From contig CAJUJG010000037.1 of assembly GCA_910586715.1 (NCBI GenBank), forward strand, positions 1 through 22,503: a DNA stretch of 22,503 nt, read 5' to 3'. The position numbers were made by a program, and so were the translations under genes. This stretch comes from an uncultured Lachnospiraceae bacterium (GTDB lineage Bacteria > Bacillota > Clostridia > Lachnospirales > Lachnospiraceae). The notes under the pieces are model-generated. The model ran no database searches. It saw only the letters and a program-made list of their open reading frames with translations, and was not told the origin of the DNA. This document shows, piece after piece, positions 12,409 through 21,289 of the stretch (position 1 is the stretch's first letter; each line of letters starts with the position of its first letter).

Positions 12409-14303
12409 ATCCGCTCCAGCTCGTCAAGCCAAATGCGGGCACACGCATCCGAGGGCATCCGTAAATCGCCTCTCGGGGAAAGCGCCACGCTTCCGACCTT
12501 CGGTCCGTCCGGAATGCAGGAACGTTTGAACTGCTGTGCAAAAAATCTTCTGTAAAAAGTTTTGAGCCATTTTAAAATGACATCCGTGTCATATTCTCCC
12601 TTGAAGGTCTGTACCGCGATACGGTACACCTTTGAGGGCGGATAACTGCAGCGCAGCATATAATACAGGAAAAAGTCATGCAGTTCGTAAGGTCCTACCA
12701 GGTCCTCCGTCTTTTGGGATATTTTTCCATCGTCTTTTGGCGGTAGAAGCTCGGGACTCACCGGCGTATCAATGACATCCAGCAACACGGATGTCATTTC
12801 TTTTTGATTACAGGTATCCGCGTAATACTGTACAAGATGGCGCACCAGCGTTTTCGGCACGCCGGCATTCACTCCGTACATCGACATGTGGTCCCCATTG
12901 TAGGTCGCCCAGCCGAGCGCAAGCTCCGACATGTCTCCTGTTCCAATCACAAGTCCCCCCTGCTTATTTGCAATGTCCATGAGAACTTGCGTTCGCTCTC
13001 TCGCCTGACTGTTTTCATACGTCACGTCATGATTATCCACATCTTGTTGAATATCCGCGAAATGCTGCAAAACCGCCTGTTTAATATCCACTTCTATTAA
13101 CTCTGCACCGCAGGTTTCTGCAAGCTTGCAGGCATTTTCATACGTCCTATCCGTCGTGCCAAAGCACGGCATGGTGACTGCCTTAATCGCACTCCGCTCA
13201 AGCCCGAGCATATCAAACGCCCGTACTGTCACAAGCAGGGCAAGCGTGGAATCCAGTCCGCCCGAAATGCCAATCACTGCCGTCTTTGCGTTTGTATGCG
13301 CCAAGCGCTTCTTCAAGCCGTTTGCCTGTATCGAAAGAATCTGTTCACAGCGTTTTGTCTTTGTATTTTCATCAGCCGGCACAAACGGCGTACGGTTAAA
13401 GGTTCTTGAAAGTTCTGTTTTTTCTGCCTTTTCATAATGAAAAGAAACGGTAAGATAAGGATGCTTTTTCTTTGGCACAAAGGTGGTCATTCGCCTGCGC
13501 TCCATCCGAAGCTTCTGTATATCAAGATCCGCATAGAGAATTCCCGTCGTAAACGGCACGCTTTCCGAAAGCACTGTACCGTTTTCCGCAATAATGTTAT
13601 GTCCGCTGTACACAACATCCTGTGTGGACTCCCCGTCCCCTGCACTCGCATAGACATATGCCGACAGAAGCCTTGCGCTTGTCGCTTTTACAAGCTCTTT
13701 CCGGTAAGTATCCTTCCCGACCAAATCATTGCTTGCCGAAAGATTTACGATCACATTCGCTCCCGCAAGCGCATGGCGGGTACTTGGCGGGTCCACCGAC
13801 CACACGTCCTCGCAAATCTCACATCCGACCACAAGCCCTTCCATATTGTCACAGGCAAACAGAATATCGGTTCCCAAAGGAATTCCATCATCCGCAAGCC
13901 CTTTTCCCGGCGCGAAATGCCTCGCCTCATAGAACTCGCCATACGACGGTATATTTTCCTTGGGGATAAATGCAAGTATCTCACCGCTTTTCAGAACTGC
14001 CGCCGCATTATATAACTTCTGCTCTTTTTCAATCGGAAGTCCCACAAATACAAGCGCGTCGGTATCCTCCGTATCTTTTGCAATCCGAAAAAGCGCCTCT
14101 TTTGCTTCATTCAAAAGCGCATCCTGCAAAAACAAATCGCTGCAGGTGTAACCCGTGATACAAAGCTCCGGCAGCACAATCACTTTTGCGCCTGCGCGGT
14201 CCGCCTCCAAAATCAGATTGGTGATTTCACCTGCATTGTATACCGTATCCGCTACTTTTATTTTTGGCGTGACTGCCGCCACCTTCAGAAAACCGTCCGT
14301 CAT
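12405..14303 (-). CDS. nadE: Glutamine-dependent NAD+ synthetase
   Basis: This two-domain enzyme makes the last step of NAD synthesis by amidating deamido-NAD with ammonia channelled from glutamine. The N-terminal nitrilase-type glutaminase has Glu46 (LPELCITGYT), Lys115 (IPKENIPSYGEFYE) and Cys164 (GCEICEDVW). The C-terminal synthetase has the PP-loop SGGLDST (347-353), GTGDMSELALGWATYNGDHM, and a KVYRIAVQTFKGEY end region. At 632 residues it matches the long glutamine-dependent form. The ATG is preceded by AAAGGAG at a rather long spacing of 13 bases. It is the last gene of the hisC-DUF368-methyltransferase-hslO-nadE run, 19 bases after hslO. Confidence 0.96.
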   Translation of the reverse strand: MTDGFLKVAAVTPKIKVADTVYNAGEITNLILEADRAGAKVIVLPELCITGYTCSDLFLQDALLNEAKEALFRIAKDTEDTDALVFVGLPIEKEQKLYNAAAVLKSGEILAFIPKENIPSYGEFYEARHFAPGKGLADDGIPLGTDILFACDNMEGLVVGCEICEDVWSVDPPSTRHALAGANVIVNLSASNDLVGKDTYRKELVKATSARLLSAYVYASAGDGESTQDVVYSGHNIIAENGTVLSESVPFTTGILYADLDIQKLRMERRRMTTFVPKKKHPYLTVSFHYEKAEKTELSRTFNRTPFVPADENTKTKRCEQILSIQANGLKKRLAHTNAKTAVIGISGGLDSTLALLVTVRAFDMLGLERSAIKAVTMPCFGTTDRTYENACKLAETCGAELIEVDIKQAVLQHFADIQQDVDNHDVTYENSQARERTQVLMDIANKQGGLVIGTGDMSELALGWATYNGDHMSMYGVNAGVPKTLVRHLVQYYADTCNQKEMTSVLLDVIDTPVSPELLPPKDDGKISQKTEDLVGPYELHDFFLYYMLRCSYPPSKVYRIAVQTFKGEYDTDVILKWLKTFYRRFFAQQFKRSCIPDGPKVGSVALSPRGDLRMPSDACARIWLDELERI

Positions 14304-14322
14304 TTTTACAGCTATGCTCCTT

Positions 14323-15201
14323 TCACTTTGCCGCGTCCAGCAGCTCCTTTAAATCGGCTATCTCAAAATTATAGATTTTATCACAGAACTGACATCTGAC
14401 CTCCACAGGATTCGCATCATCAATCATCTCCTGAATATCCTTTTTTCCAATACTGATAATCGCCCGCTCCACACGCGTACGGCTGCAGTCGCACAAATAC
14501 TGTGTGGGAATCGTATCATTAATTTCCAGCCCCAAATCGCCTAACAAAAGCTCCAAAAGCTGCTCCGGCGTATTTCCCGCATCTAAAAGATTGGTCACAC
14601 TGTCCATTGATTTGAGCTTTTCCTCCAGTACGTTTATCGTCTCATCTTCCGCAAAAGGCATCAGCTGTATGATAAAACCGCCTGCCTGTTTTACGGTATT
14701 GTCCTTTTCCATCAACACCCCAAGCCCGACAGCAGACGGCACCTGTTCCGACGTTGCAAAATAGTAGGTTAAATCCTCCGCAATTTCCCCTGTCTGTATT
14801 TGAGTCTGTCCCACATATGGTTCTTTTAAACCCATATCCTTAATAACACTCAGGATTCCGTTTCCGACAGCGCCGCCGACATCCAGCTTTCCAAGCGCAT
14901 TGGGAGGCAGCATCACCTGCGGTTCCAGCGCCGCGCCCTTTACGTTTGCATGCGCGTCTGCATTTACCGTAAGACCTCTTACCGGACCGTCGCAGTGAAT
15001 CTGCATGGTGAGCACATCCTTCTCTCCCTTTAACATACTCCCCATCATCGCTGCTGCCGTGAGCAGCCTGCCAAGCCCTGCCGTGACGACCGGACTTGTG
15101 TTATGAATGCGCCTTGCCTCTTCGACAAGCGCTCTTGAAGTAACCGCAAACGCACGAATCTGCGCGTTTGCAGCCGTCGCCCTCACAAGATAGTCCTTCA
15201 T
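14323..15201 (-). CDS. hslO: Hsp33 redox-regulated chaperone
   Basis: Hsp33 is a cytoplasmic holdase switched on by oxidation of four zinc-binding cysteines. The 292-residue protein shows the family opening KDYLVRATAANAQIRAFAV, TNLLDAGNTPEQLLELLLGDL in the linker, and the redox zinc centre as CDC (Cys237, Cys239) and CQFC (Cys270, Cys273), the usual CxC plus CxxC spacing. The start overlaps the stop of the methyltransferase gene by four bases (ATGA), so the two are probably translationally coupled. The neighbouring genes have no obvious link with oxidative stress. Confidence 0.96.
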   Translation of the reverse strand: MKDYLVRATAANAQIRAFAVTSRALVEEARRIHNTSPVVTAGLGRLLTAAAMMGSMLKGEKDVLTMQIHCDGPVRGLTVNADAHANVKGAALEPQVMLPPNALGKLDVGGAVGNGILSVIKDMGLKEPYVGQTQIQTGEIAEDLTYYFATSEQVPSAVGLGVLMEKDNTVKQAGGFIIQLMPFAEDETINVLEEKLKSMDSVTNLLDAGNTPEQLLELLLGDLGLEINDTIPTQYLCDCSRTRVERAIISIGKKDIQEMIDDANPVEVRCQFCDKIYNFEIADLKELLDAAK

Positions 15202-15965
15202 TTTCCATTCTCCTTTGCTATGCAGTATATCCTCTCACTCGTATCCGTAACCTCCGAAAGCGTATCCGCATCATATGCCTTTACGAACCCCAGTTTGGAT
15301 TCTTTTAACAGCCGCTTCATCTCATCAAGTGTATATCCCCGCTGAAAATGCTCCTCCGAAAAACGCAAAAAAAGTTCCTGACCCGTTTCAGAAACCGCTT
15401 CGTTTCTCACAAATATGGTAAGGTCATATTCATTGATACAATGCCTGCTGTCATAAAAGTTTTCCCATATAAAACTGCATTCCTCTCTGTTTTCCGCAAT
15501 TGTCGCGTCACCGATTGTTTCATATTTATATTTGGTGTTAAAGTCAAACATAAAAATCCCGCCGGGGTCCAAATAGTTGTTGACAAGCCGAAAGCACGAA
15601 AGCAGGTCTTCCTCCTCCAAAAGGTAATTCATGCTGTCGCACACGCTCACCACCGCGCGCACTGTCCCATACAGCTCAAACGCACGCATATCCTGATTGA
15701 GATACAAAATATCATGTCCCGACTGCTCCCGTTTGCTTATGGCAATGTTTAACATTTCGTCCGACAAATCAACGCCAATCATATCGTAGCCTCTTTGTGC
15801 AAGAAGCTCCGTCATACAGCCCGTGCCGCAGCCAAGCTCCAGCACAAGCCCGTCCTTTATTCCGTACGCGCAAAGCTCGCGCACGATATTTTCACACCAC
15901 ACATCATATGGCGTATCGTCCATAAAGCGGTCATACACCGCCGCAAATCCTGTGTATTCTTCCAT
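15198..15965 (-). CDS. Class I SAM-dependent methyltransferase, substrate unknown
   Basis: The 255-residue soluble protein opens FAAVYDRFMDDTPYDVWCENI, with SAM motif I VLELGCGTG (41-49), motif II GVDLSDEML (64-72) and a later VVSVCDSMNYLLEEEDL region that takes the place of motif IV. This profile is common in Firmicute small-molecule methyltransferases that are rarely characterised. The CGGAG ribosome binding site lies inside the 3' end of the DUF368 gene (1-base gap between genes), and the 3' end overlaps hslO by four bases, so it is embedded in the operon. The methyl acceptor cannot be told from sequence. Confidence 0.9.
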   Translation of the reverse strand: MEEYTGFAAVYDRFMDDTPYDVWCENIVRELCAYGIKDGLVLELGCGTGCMTELLAQRGYDMIGVDLSDEMLNIAISKREQSGHDILYLNQDMRAFELYGTVRAVVSVCDSMNYLLEEEDLLSCFRLVNNYLDPGGIFMFDFNTKYKYETIGDATIAENREECSFIWENFYDSRHCINEYDLTIFVRNEAVSETGQELFLRFSEEHFQRGYTLDEMKRLLKESKLGFVKAYDADTLSEVTDTSERIYCIAKENGK

Positions 15966-15966
15966 A

Positions 15967-16824
15967 TCAGGCTCCGATTTTCAAAGAAATGGCAAAGCCC
16001 GCGGCAAACAAAACTATGCCCGAAACAATCTCCAAAACACCGATTGCCGGAAGCTCCATCATGATTAATATGGCAATCGGCGATGCCACGATTAACCCGA
16101 TAATGCCCCAATACGTGACTGCCGGAAACTTTTTAAGCATAAACTCAATCAGCTTTGCCACTGCCACAATGCCTACTACAACACCGATGCCAAACGGCAC
16201 AAGCACGACAAACGTATCCATAACCGCAGGAATGTCAAACGCACGCGCCGCATCAATAAACGCGTTGATTGTATCAATAATCGTATTGTAATAGCCCAAA
16301 ACCATCATAATCATGGAACCGCTCACGCCGGGAATTACCATTGTCGCCGCCGCAATCACGCCTACGAAAAAAAGCTTTATCACATTCCCCGCACTCAGCG
16401 TAATATCGGCGCTTGCACCGCTTCCCTCGCCCACAACGGCAAGCGCTGTTACCAAAAGAAAGAACAGCAAAAAGGCAATTATCTGCGGAAGCCGGATAGA
16501 AATACCCTTTACTTTCTTATAAATAATAGGAAGTCCGCCCAAAATCAATCCGATAAAAAACAGGTTTGTCTGTAGCGGAAACTTTGGAAAAAACACCTCC
16601 GAAAAGAGTTTCGCAAAAATCGCGATTGCAAGCAGCATACCGATTCCAATCGGAACCAGCAGCGCAACCGCCTCCTTAAACCGTTTTACAAAATGCGTAA
16701 GCACCAAAATCAGCCTGTCGTAAATCCCCATTGACACCATCATTGTCCCGCCGCTTACGCCCGGAATAACGTTTGAAATTCCGATTACAATTCCGCGCAG
16801 GATATTAAGTATAAATTCTTTCAT
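15967..16824 (-). CDS. DUF368 membrane protein, probable undecaprenyl-phosphate translocase
   Basis: The 285-residue polytopic protein shows two copies of the family hallmark, IPGVSGG (20-26) and IPGVSGS (164-170), one in each half. This is the internal repeat expected of a protein with two inverted halves. About eight hydrophobic segments are visible. DUF368 proteins, together with DedA-family members, have been shown to flip undecaprenyl phosphate back across the membrane in Gram-positive and some Gram-negative bacteria (PopT). That would support recycling of the lipid carrier for peptidoglycan and surface polymers. AAGGAG lies seven bases before the ATG. It sits 15 bases after hisC and one base before the methyltransferase. 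Confidence 0.92.
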   Translation of the reverse strand: MKEFILNILRGIVIGISNVIPGVSGGTMMVSMGIYDRLILVLTHFVKRFKEAVALLVPIGIGMLLAIAIFAKLFSEVFFPKFPLQTNLFFIGLILGGLPIIYKKVKGISIRLPQIIAFLLFFLLVTALAVVGEGSGASADITLSAGNVIKLFFVGVIAAATMVIPGVSGSMIMMVLGYYNTIIDTINAFIDAARAFDIPAVMDTFVVLVPFGIGVVVGIVAVAKLIEFMLKKFPAVTYWGIIGLIVASPIAILIMMELPAIGVLEIVSGIVLFAAGFAISLKIGA

Positions 16825-16839
16825 TGATAAACTCCTTTT

Positions 16840-17907
16840 TCAACCTTTCTGTTTTCCTTTTAAATATTTCTCCAAAAAGTCAAGCACCGTTTCCATCTCC
16901 TCGTCCGTGCCAATCGAGATACGCAGATAATCTGCAATACGCGGCTTATTCCAGTGCCTTACATAAATTTCATTCGCTCTGAGTGCGTCAAACAGCTCCT
17001 GTGCCGGCACACGTTGATGCGCCGCAAAAATAAAGTTTGTCTTGGAATCCGGAAAGACAAAATCAAGCGCCGCCAAACGCTTCTTCGTATATTCTCTTGT
17101 CGCTGTTATTTTTGCCGTAATCCGCTTAAAATAATCCTCATTTTCCACCGACGCAACGCCTGCCTTGATTGTCACGGCATTCATCGTATAGGAATTAAAC
17201 GAAAATTTTACGTCGTTCAGAAACCGGATTAACTTTTTGCTGCCCATCGCATAACCGATACGCATTCCTGCCATCGAACGGGATTTTGAAAAAGTCTGCA
17301 CTACAAGAAGATTTTCATAGCGTTCAATCAGCGGCACACAGCTCTCCCCTCCAAAATCGATATACGCCTCGTCAACAATCACTACGGAATCCGAATTTGC
17401 CCGAAGAATTTCCTCAAAAAAGGAGGGCGCCTCACAAACACCGGTCGGCGCATTGGGGTTCGCAAGCACAATTCCGCCGTTTTCTTTCATATAATCTTCT
17501 TTTCTGATTCGGAAATTTTCATCTAACGGCGGACATTCATACGGAATTTTGTATAAATCCGCCCATACATCATAAAATGAATATGTGATGTCCGGAAACA
17601 ATACCGGCTTTTCGGAGTTAAAAAACGTGAGAAAAGACATTGCGAGCACATCATCCGAACCGACACCGACAAATACCTGTCCGCAATCGAGTCCATGCCT
17701 TTTTGCAAGCGCCTCCCTAAGCTCCTGTACATCAGGGTCAGGATACTTGCGCAGCGTATCGCAGTCAAACCCGCGCAGCACGCCTTCTACCTCAGGCGCC
17801 GGCGGATAAGGACACTCATTTGTGTTCAGCTTAATCACGTTTTGCTTTTGGGGCTGTTCTCCCGCCACATAGGGTACAACCCGTCGGATATTGTTCTCCC
17901 AGCTCAT
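16840..17907 (-). CDS. hisC: Histidinol-phosphate aminotransferase
   Basis: This PLP enzyme makes histidinol phosphate from imidazole-acetol phosphate and glutamate. The 355-residue protein shows IKLNTNECPYPP (25-36), RKYPDP (53-58), NPNAPTG (150-156), DEAYIDF (179-185) and SKSRSMAGMRIGYAMG, with the PLP Lys at 208. The frame is open to 17952, but the minus-strand promoter at 17955-17983 would start the mRNA near 17948, after that ATG. GGAG before the ATG at 17907 (MSWENNIRRVVPY) fits the usual N-terminus, so I chose it. No other his genes are in the window, so it may be a solitary copy, possibly also acting on aromatic amino acids. It heads a five-gene operon. Confidence 0.93.
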   Translation of the reverse strand: MSWENNIRRVVPYVAGEQPQKQNVIKLNTNECPYPPAPEVEGVLRGFDCDTLRKYPDPDVQELREALAKRHGLDCGQVFVGVGSDDVLAMSFLTFFNSEKPVLFPDITYSFYDVWADLYKIPYECPPLDENFRIRKEDYMKENGGIVLANPNAPTGVCEAPSFFEEILRANSDSVVIVDEAYIDFGGESCVPLIERYENLLVVQTFSKSRSMAGMRIGYAMGSKKLIRFLNDVKFSFNSYTMNAVTIKAGVASVENEDYFKRITAKITATREYTKKRLAALDFVFPDSKTNFIFAAHQRVPAQELFDALRANEIYVRHWNKPRIADYLRISIGTDEEMETVLDFLEKYLKGKQKG

Positions 17908-17954
17908 TTTCTCTTTCTCCATCCTTATTTTGGTAATTTTTTCTGCTGCCATTA

Positions 17955-17983
17955 ATCATAACAAACTTTTTTACTTTATGCAA
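17955..17983 (-). promoter_or_regulatory. Sigma-A promoter of the hisC operon
   Basis: On the minus strand TTGCAT (17978-17983), a 17-base spacer and TATGAT (17955-17960). Predicted start about 17948. It lies back to back with the plus-strand promoter at 17997-18025. Confidence 0.7.
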
Positions 17984-17996
17984 TTCATAATATGGA

Positions 17997-18025
17997 TTGA
18001 CTGGAAAAGAATTTCCGTTTACTAT
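17997..18025 (+). promoter_or_regulatory. Sigma-A promoter of the DUF6020 gene
   Basis: TTGACT (17997-18002), a 17-base spacer, TACTAT (18020-18025). It lies about 50 bases before the ATG at 18077, which gives a short leader ending in a GGAGG site. Confidence 0.68.
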
Positions 18026-18076
18026 GAAAGTAAAAGAACATAAGAACTATTTCAACGCAGAAAAACGGAGGTATCC

Positions 18077-19840
18077 ATGTATCGTTTGAAACTATTCCTA
18101 AACAGTTTTTTTGCACTGTTTGCCATAATGCGGCTTACAGGCATGGAGACAAAAAACCCTGTATCGATTATTATTTTTATCATTTTTTTATACATTTTTT
18201 CAGTCTTAAACAGCGACAGGACCGAAAGCCGAATCGCGTCCAAAGACCCGTTGATTGCCGCTGCGCTCTCCCTCGTGTTCTGTACATGCACACTTGCCGC
18301 AAAATATGAAGTCATCCTAGGCGGCATGACAAGCCGGCTGTTTTGCGCCGTTATTCTGCTGTTTACATGGTTCGGGCTCTTTTTGATATATTTTTATCTC
18401 TCTATATGGATTTTACAGGCGGCCGGGCAGCTTCACATTACGGGAAATCCTTACTCTTCAGGGTGGCTTAGTATTCTGACAGTCCTTTTTTGTATGTGCT
18501 GCTGGTCCTTTTATTTTCTGCACGAGTATCCCGCCGTTATGACGCCCGACAGCATTAATCAGTACGCGCAGGCAATCGGCGCTTATGAGCTGAACAATCA
18601 CCATTCCATTATACACACCGCGCTGATTGGCTTCTTTTATCATATCGGACAATCCATTACAGGAGATGCACACTTTGGCATTGCCTGTTATACGCTTGCG
18701 CAAATGCTTTTTATGGCGCTTGTCGCAGGATATGTTGTAAAAACCATGCAGAAGGCAAATATAATAACACCCGTAATTATAATAACGGTTTTATTTTATG
18801 CGCTCATGCCTTACAACGGAATTTATGCGGTCACAATTTGGAAGGATATTCCGTTTGCCGGCTGTTTTACGCTGTTTTGTGCCGCATTGATGCGCTTTTT
18901 TCTGCGCGGCAGCGCGGCGGTCACTTCCGTTCGCACGCCAAAACTGCAATTTAGCGAATGGTTTTCCTTGGTGCTGCCTTATGTATTTTCGGGCGTAATG
19001 CTCTGTCTGCTGCGCACCAACGGCTGGTATGCCTTTTTGGGTTCTCTTGCGTTTATCCTTTTTGTCTACAAAAAAAGCTGGCGCACGATGCTTCCAATCC
19101 ATGCGGTTATCCTGCTTTTCGTACTTTTCGTAAAATATCCCGTGATGCAGGTGTATGACATCAGGCAGGCGGATTTTGTGGAATCACTGTCCGTTCCCGT
19201 ACAGCAGATTGCGCGCGTGGTTGCGCATAACGAGGGAATGAGTGAAGAGCAGATTGCATTTGTGCGACAGCTTATGGATGTGACAAAAGTTGGTGAAACC
19301 TATCAGCCCGACGTTTCCGACGGCATCAAAAATCTGATTCGCGCAAACGGCTCACAATACCTCGAATCGCATAAAGGCGAATTTTTTAAAAACTGGTTTT
19401 TAATCGGACTTTCCCATCCCAAAACCTATTTCGATGCGTTTGTGGCGCAGACCGCCGGATTTTGGTATCCTGACGTCTCCTATCAGACAGGACTTGCCGA
19501 CGGCATCTATCCCAACGACTTTGGTTTGCAGTGGCAGCCTGTTCTAAGCGGAAACGCGGTCGTAAAAATCCGGGAAATCCTTTTTAAACTACACGATTTA
19601 ATCCCGCTTTACGGAATACTGTGGAGCATGGGATTTATGCTGTGGGTTCTGATACTCACGATCGCACTCAGCCTGCGCAATGAACAGTCCGCAAACGCAT
19701 TAATCGGACTGCCTGCGCTGCTTCTGATTTTAACATTAATACTCGCCACGCCCGTCGCCACGGAATTTCGGTACGCGTACGCCCTGTTTTTCGGAATGCC
19801 GGTATTCCTTACTGCCCCGTTTGTGCGGGAACGGTCTTAA
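18077..19840 (+). CDS. DUF6020-type polytopic membrane protein, possible GT-C glycosyltransferase
   Basis: The 587-residue protein has about 12 hydrophobic segments. After several N-terminal helices comes an outside loop, HEYPAVMTPDSINQY (149-163), then NNHHSIIHTALIGFFYHIG (173-191) and YNGIYAVTIWKDIPFAG further on. This layout, an acidic first loop and a long extracytoplasmic C-terminal part between later helices, matches DUF6020 proteins and resembles GT-C enzymes that use lipid-linked sugars; Glu150 and Asp158 would be the candidate acidic residues. The enzyme role is inferred, not shown. GGAGG lies five bases before the ATG, and a sigma-A promoter lies upstream. It is convergent with the lipoprotein gene, two bases between stop codons, with no terminator hairpin visible in that gap. 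Confidence 0.78.
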   Translation: MYRLKLFLNSFFALFAIMRLTGMETKNPVSIIIFIIFLYIFSVLNSDRTESRIASKDPLIAAALSLVFCTCTLAAKYEVILGGMTSRLFCAVILLFTWFGLFLIYFYLSIWILQAAGQLHITGNPYSSGWLSILTVLFCMCCWSFYFLHEYPAVMTPDSINQYAQAIGAYELNNHHSIIHTALIGFFYHIGQSITGDAHFGIACYTLAQMLFMALVAGYVVKTMQKANIITPVIIITVLFYALMPYNGIYAVTIWKDIPFAGCFTLFCAALMRFFLRGSAAVTSVRTPKLQFSEWFSLVLPYVFSGVMLCLLRTNGWYAFLGSLAFILFVYKKSWRTMLPIHAVILLFVLFVKYPVMQVYDIRQADFVESLSVPVQQIARVVAHNEGMSEEQIAFVRQLMDVTKVGETYQPDVSDGIKNLIRANGSQYLESHKGEFFKNWFLIGLSHPKTYFDAFVAQTAGFWYPDVSYQTGLADGIYPNDFGLQWQPVLSGNAVVKIREILFKLHDLIPLYGILWSMGFMLWVLILTIALSLRNEQSANALIGLPALLLILTLILATPVATEFRYAYALFFGMPVFLTAPFVRERS

Positions 19841-19842
19841 AA

Positions 19843-20904
19843 TTAATAGACGGTCTCCACATGTTCAATCACATTGTTAATGACATCGAAGGCTACGATG
19901 TTTTTGTCCGTCCTATGATGTGTCATATAATATCTGCCTTCGATTTCGTTAATATAATAAGGCGTTCCGCCATACAGTCCAAACTGCGCATAAATGTCCT
20001 CATACTCACCCGTCTTTAAATCCTCCAAACGCTTCGTTCTGACAATGGTAGCGTATTCCTGATTTTCCGTATTGTCGGTTGATATGGTTATGTAATAATA
20101 ATCCTGTATCTTATAAAGCTGTACCATTCCCGCAAGATTCGCCGGCGCTTCATATCTGTTTGTAACCGTAAGGCTTGTGTCGTCCCCGCTGCCTGTAATC
20201 TGCGCCTTTAGAATTGTTTGATTATTATGACCGGAAACAAAGTAAATCCCGTCATCCATAATGGTAAACGAGCGGACATACACACCGTACAGTTCATCTA
20301 TTTTCAATATATTATCAATATATAACGGATATATGCCCTGTTCATTTGGCGTAACACACCGCTTCAGCAGATAAAGCTCTCCTGTAATGGAACTCCATGC
20401 CATAAATTCCTGTCTCTTCTTATTGTATTGAACAAAATGAGGCTTCATTCCAATCCCTTCTAAGGTCTGTGTATGCGCATATCCCTTATCCGTTTTTTGA
20501 AAAGCAAGCAGTCTGTTATTTTCCGTATCGTCAATCAACAGTGTTGTTCCGTCAAACGCGATTGTGTGCGCGTAATGTACTTCGTTTGTAAGAATACTCC
20601 ACTCGGTGAGCGGCTTGTCTAACGCGTCACTGTATATAATTTGGTCGTGATAACAGTCTGCGATAAAATAAGTATCGTCTGCCCGCATAATATAAGTCGC
20701 GACATTTAAAGTATCATACGTGTTGTACTCCGAAAGCGGCTGCGGATGTTCCACCAAACCGTCATAAATGGCATTGTTATTTGGGGGAATTTGCGTCTCG
20801 TCTTCCTCTGCCGGAGCTGTCTTGTTCTTCGCGCAGGCTGTCAATGTAATACACAGCAGTATGGACAGAACAATGCGTTTCATTTGTTTTTTTAAGTTCA
20901 CCAT
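19843..20904 (-). CDS. Lipoprotein with probable beta-propeller domain
   Basis: The 353-residue precursor has a basic start, a hydrophobic stretch and the lipobox LTAC with Cys24, so it should be lipid-anchored outside the membrane. The mature part is rich in short beta strands with repeated aromatic and Asp turns (TYFIADCYHDQIIYSD, LLIDDTENNRLLAFQ, GIYFVSGHNNQTILKA, YYITISTDNTENQEYATIV, GRYYMTHHRTDKNIVAFD). This is the look of an NHL- or YVTN-like propeller with about six blades. Binding partner is unknown. The ATG at 20904 has AGAGG at 6 bases, while the Met at residue 8 has none, so the longer start is kept. It faces the DUF6020 gene, and a shared surface-polymer role is possible but unproven. 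Confidence 0.78.
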   Translation of the reverse strand: MVNLKKQMKRIVLSILLCITLTACAKNKTAPAEEDETQIPPNNNAIYDGLVEHPQPLSEYNTYDTLNVATYIMRADDTYFIADCYHDQIIYSDALDKPLTEWSILTNEVHYAHTIAFDGTTLLIDDTENNRLLAFQKTDKGYAHTQTLEGIGMKPHFVQYNKKRQEFMAWSSITGELYLLKRCVTPNEQGIYPLYIDNILKIDELYGVYVRSFTIMDDGIYFVSGHNNQTILKAQITGSGDDTSLTVTNRYEAPANLAGMVQLYKIQDYYYITISTDNTENQEYATIVRTKRLEDLKTGEYEDIYAQFGLYGGTPYYINEIEGRYYMTHHRTDKNIVAFDVINNVIEHVETVY

Positions 20905-21143
20905 AATATGCCTCTCTATTTGCCGAATATATGTTTTTATTTTTCTTCCATTTTGACAAAATTGCTTAATCTGTCATTAGATTAGTATTATCATAGTACG
21001 AATACTGTAAAAAATCAACAAAAACCAATTACTATTTAATGCTATTTAACGATTTTCTTTTTATAATATGCACAAAAAAAGTGCATCCAATCAAGATTAT
21101 GAACAAATTGTAAACAACATTTGAACATTTTATACTTTTTTTA

Positions 21144-21171
21144 TTGACCTTCTTCCGAATTTATGTATAAT
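21144..21171 (+). promoter_or_regulatory. Sigma-A promoter of the repeat lipoprotein
   Basis: TTGACC (21144-21149), a 16-base spacer and a perfect TATAAT (21166-21171). Predicted start about 21178, giving a leader of about 112 nt. The remainder of the 385-base gap (20905-21143) is AT-rich; I see only a short ATGCAC/GTGCAT hairpin around 21068-21087 and an AGTATT/AATACT pair (20984-21006). Confidence 0.68.
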
Positions 21172-21197
21172 GATTATTTGTAAGGCATAAACATATC

Positions 21198-21279
21198 GCA
21201 CCGTCAGGTGCACAGCTTAAATTTGATAATGTCCAAATCGGACAAATCAAATCGGGCACGCGCATTAAGCGCAAGGAGG
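21198..21279 (+). promoter_or_regulatory. Structured 5' leader of the repeat lipoprotein
   Basis: Three hairpins follow one another: GCACC-gtca-GGTGC (21198-21211), then a two-tier stem ATTTGAT/ATCAAAT with inner GTCC/GGAC (21221-21252), then GCGC-attaa-GCGC (21260-21272), which abuts AAGGAGG (21273-21279). It may modulate mRNA stability or ribosome access. I do not match it to a known riboswitch class. Confidence 0.45.
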
Positions 21280-21289
21280 AGAATAAATT

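Noticed and set aside
13437..14015. 192-residue plus-strand frame opposite nadE
   Set aside because: Antisense to the glutaminase domain, without a ribosome binding site or family features.
17908..17952. Upstream in-frame ATG codons as the hisC start
   Set aside because: The ATG at 17952 lies upstream of the predicted transcription start, and the family N-terminus begins at 17907 after a GGAG site.
18609..18617. TTATACACA, a DnaA-box match
   Set aside because: Single copy inside the DUF6020 coding sequence and expected by chance in a window of this size.
21178..21289. Known riboswitch class (for example c-di-GMP) in the lipoprotein leader
   Set aside because: Hairpins are present, but none of the conserved core sequences I know are there, so I list it only as a structured leader.
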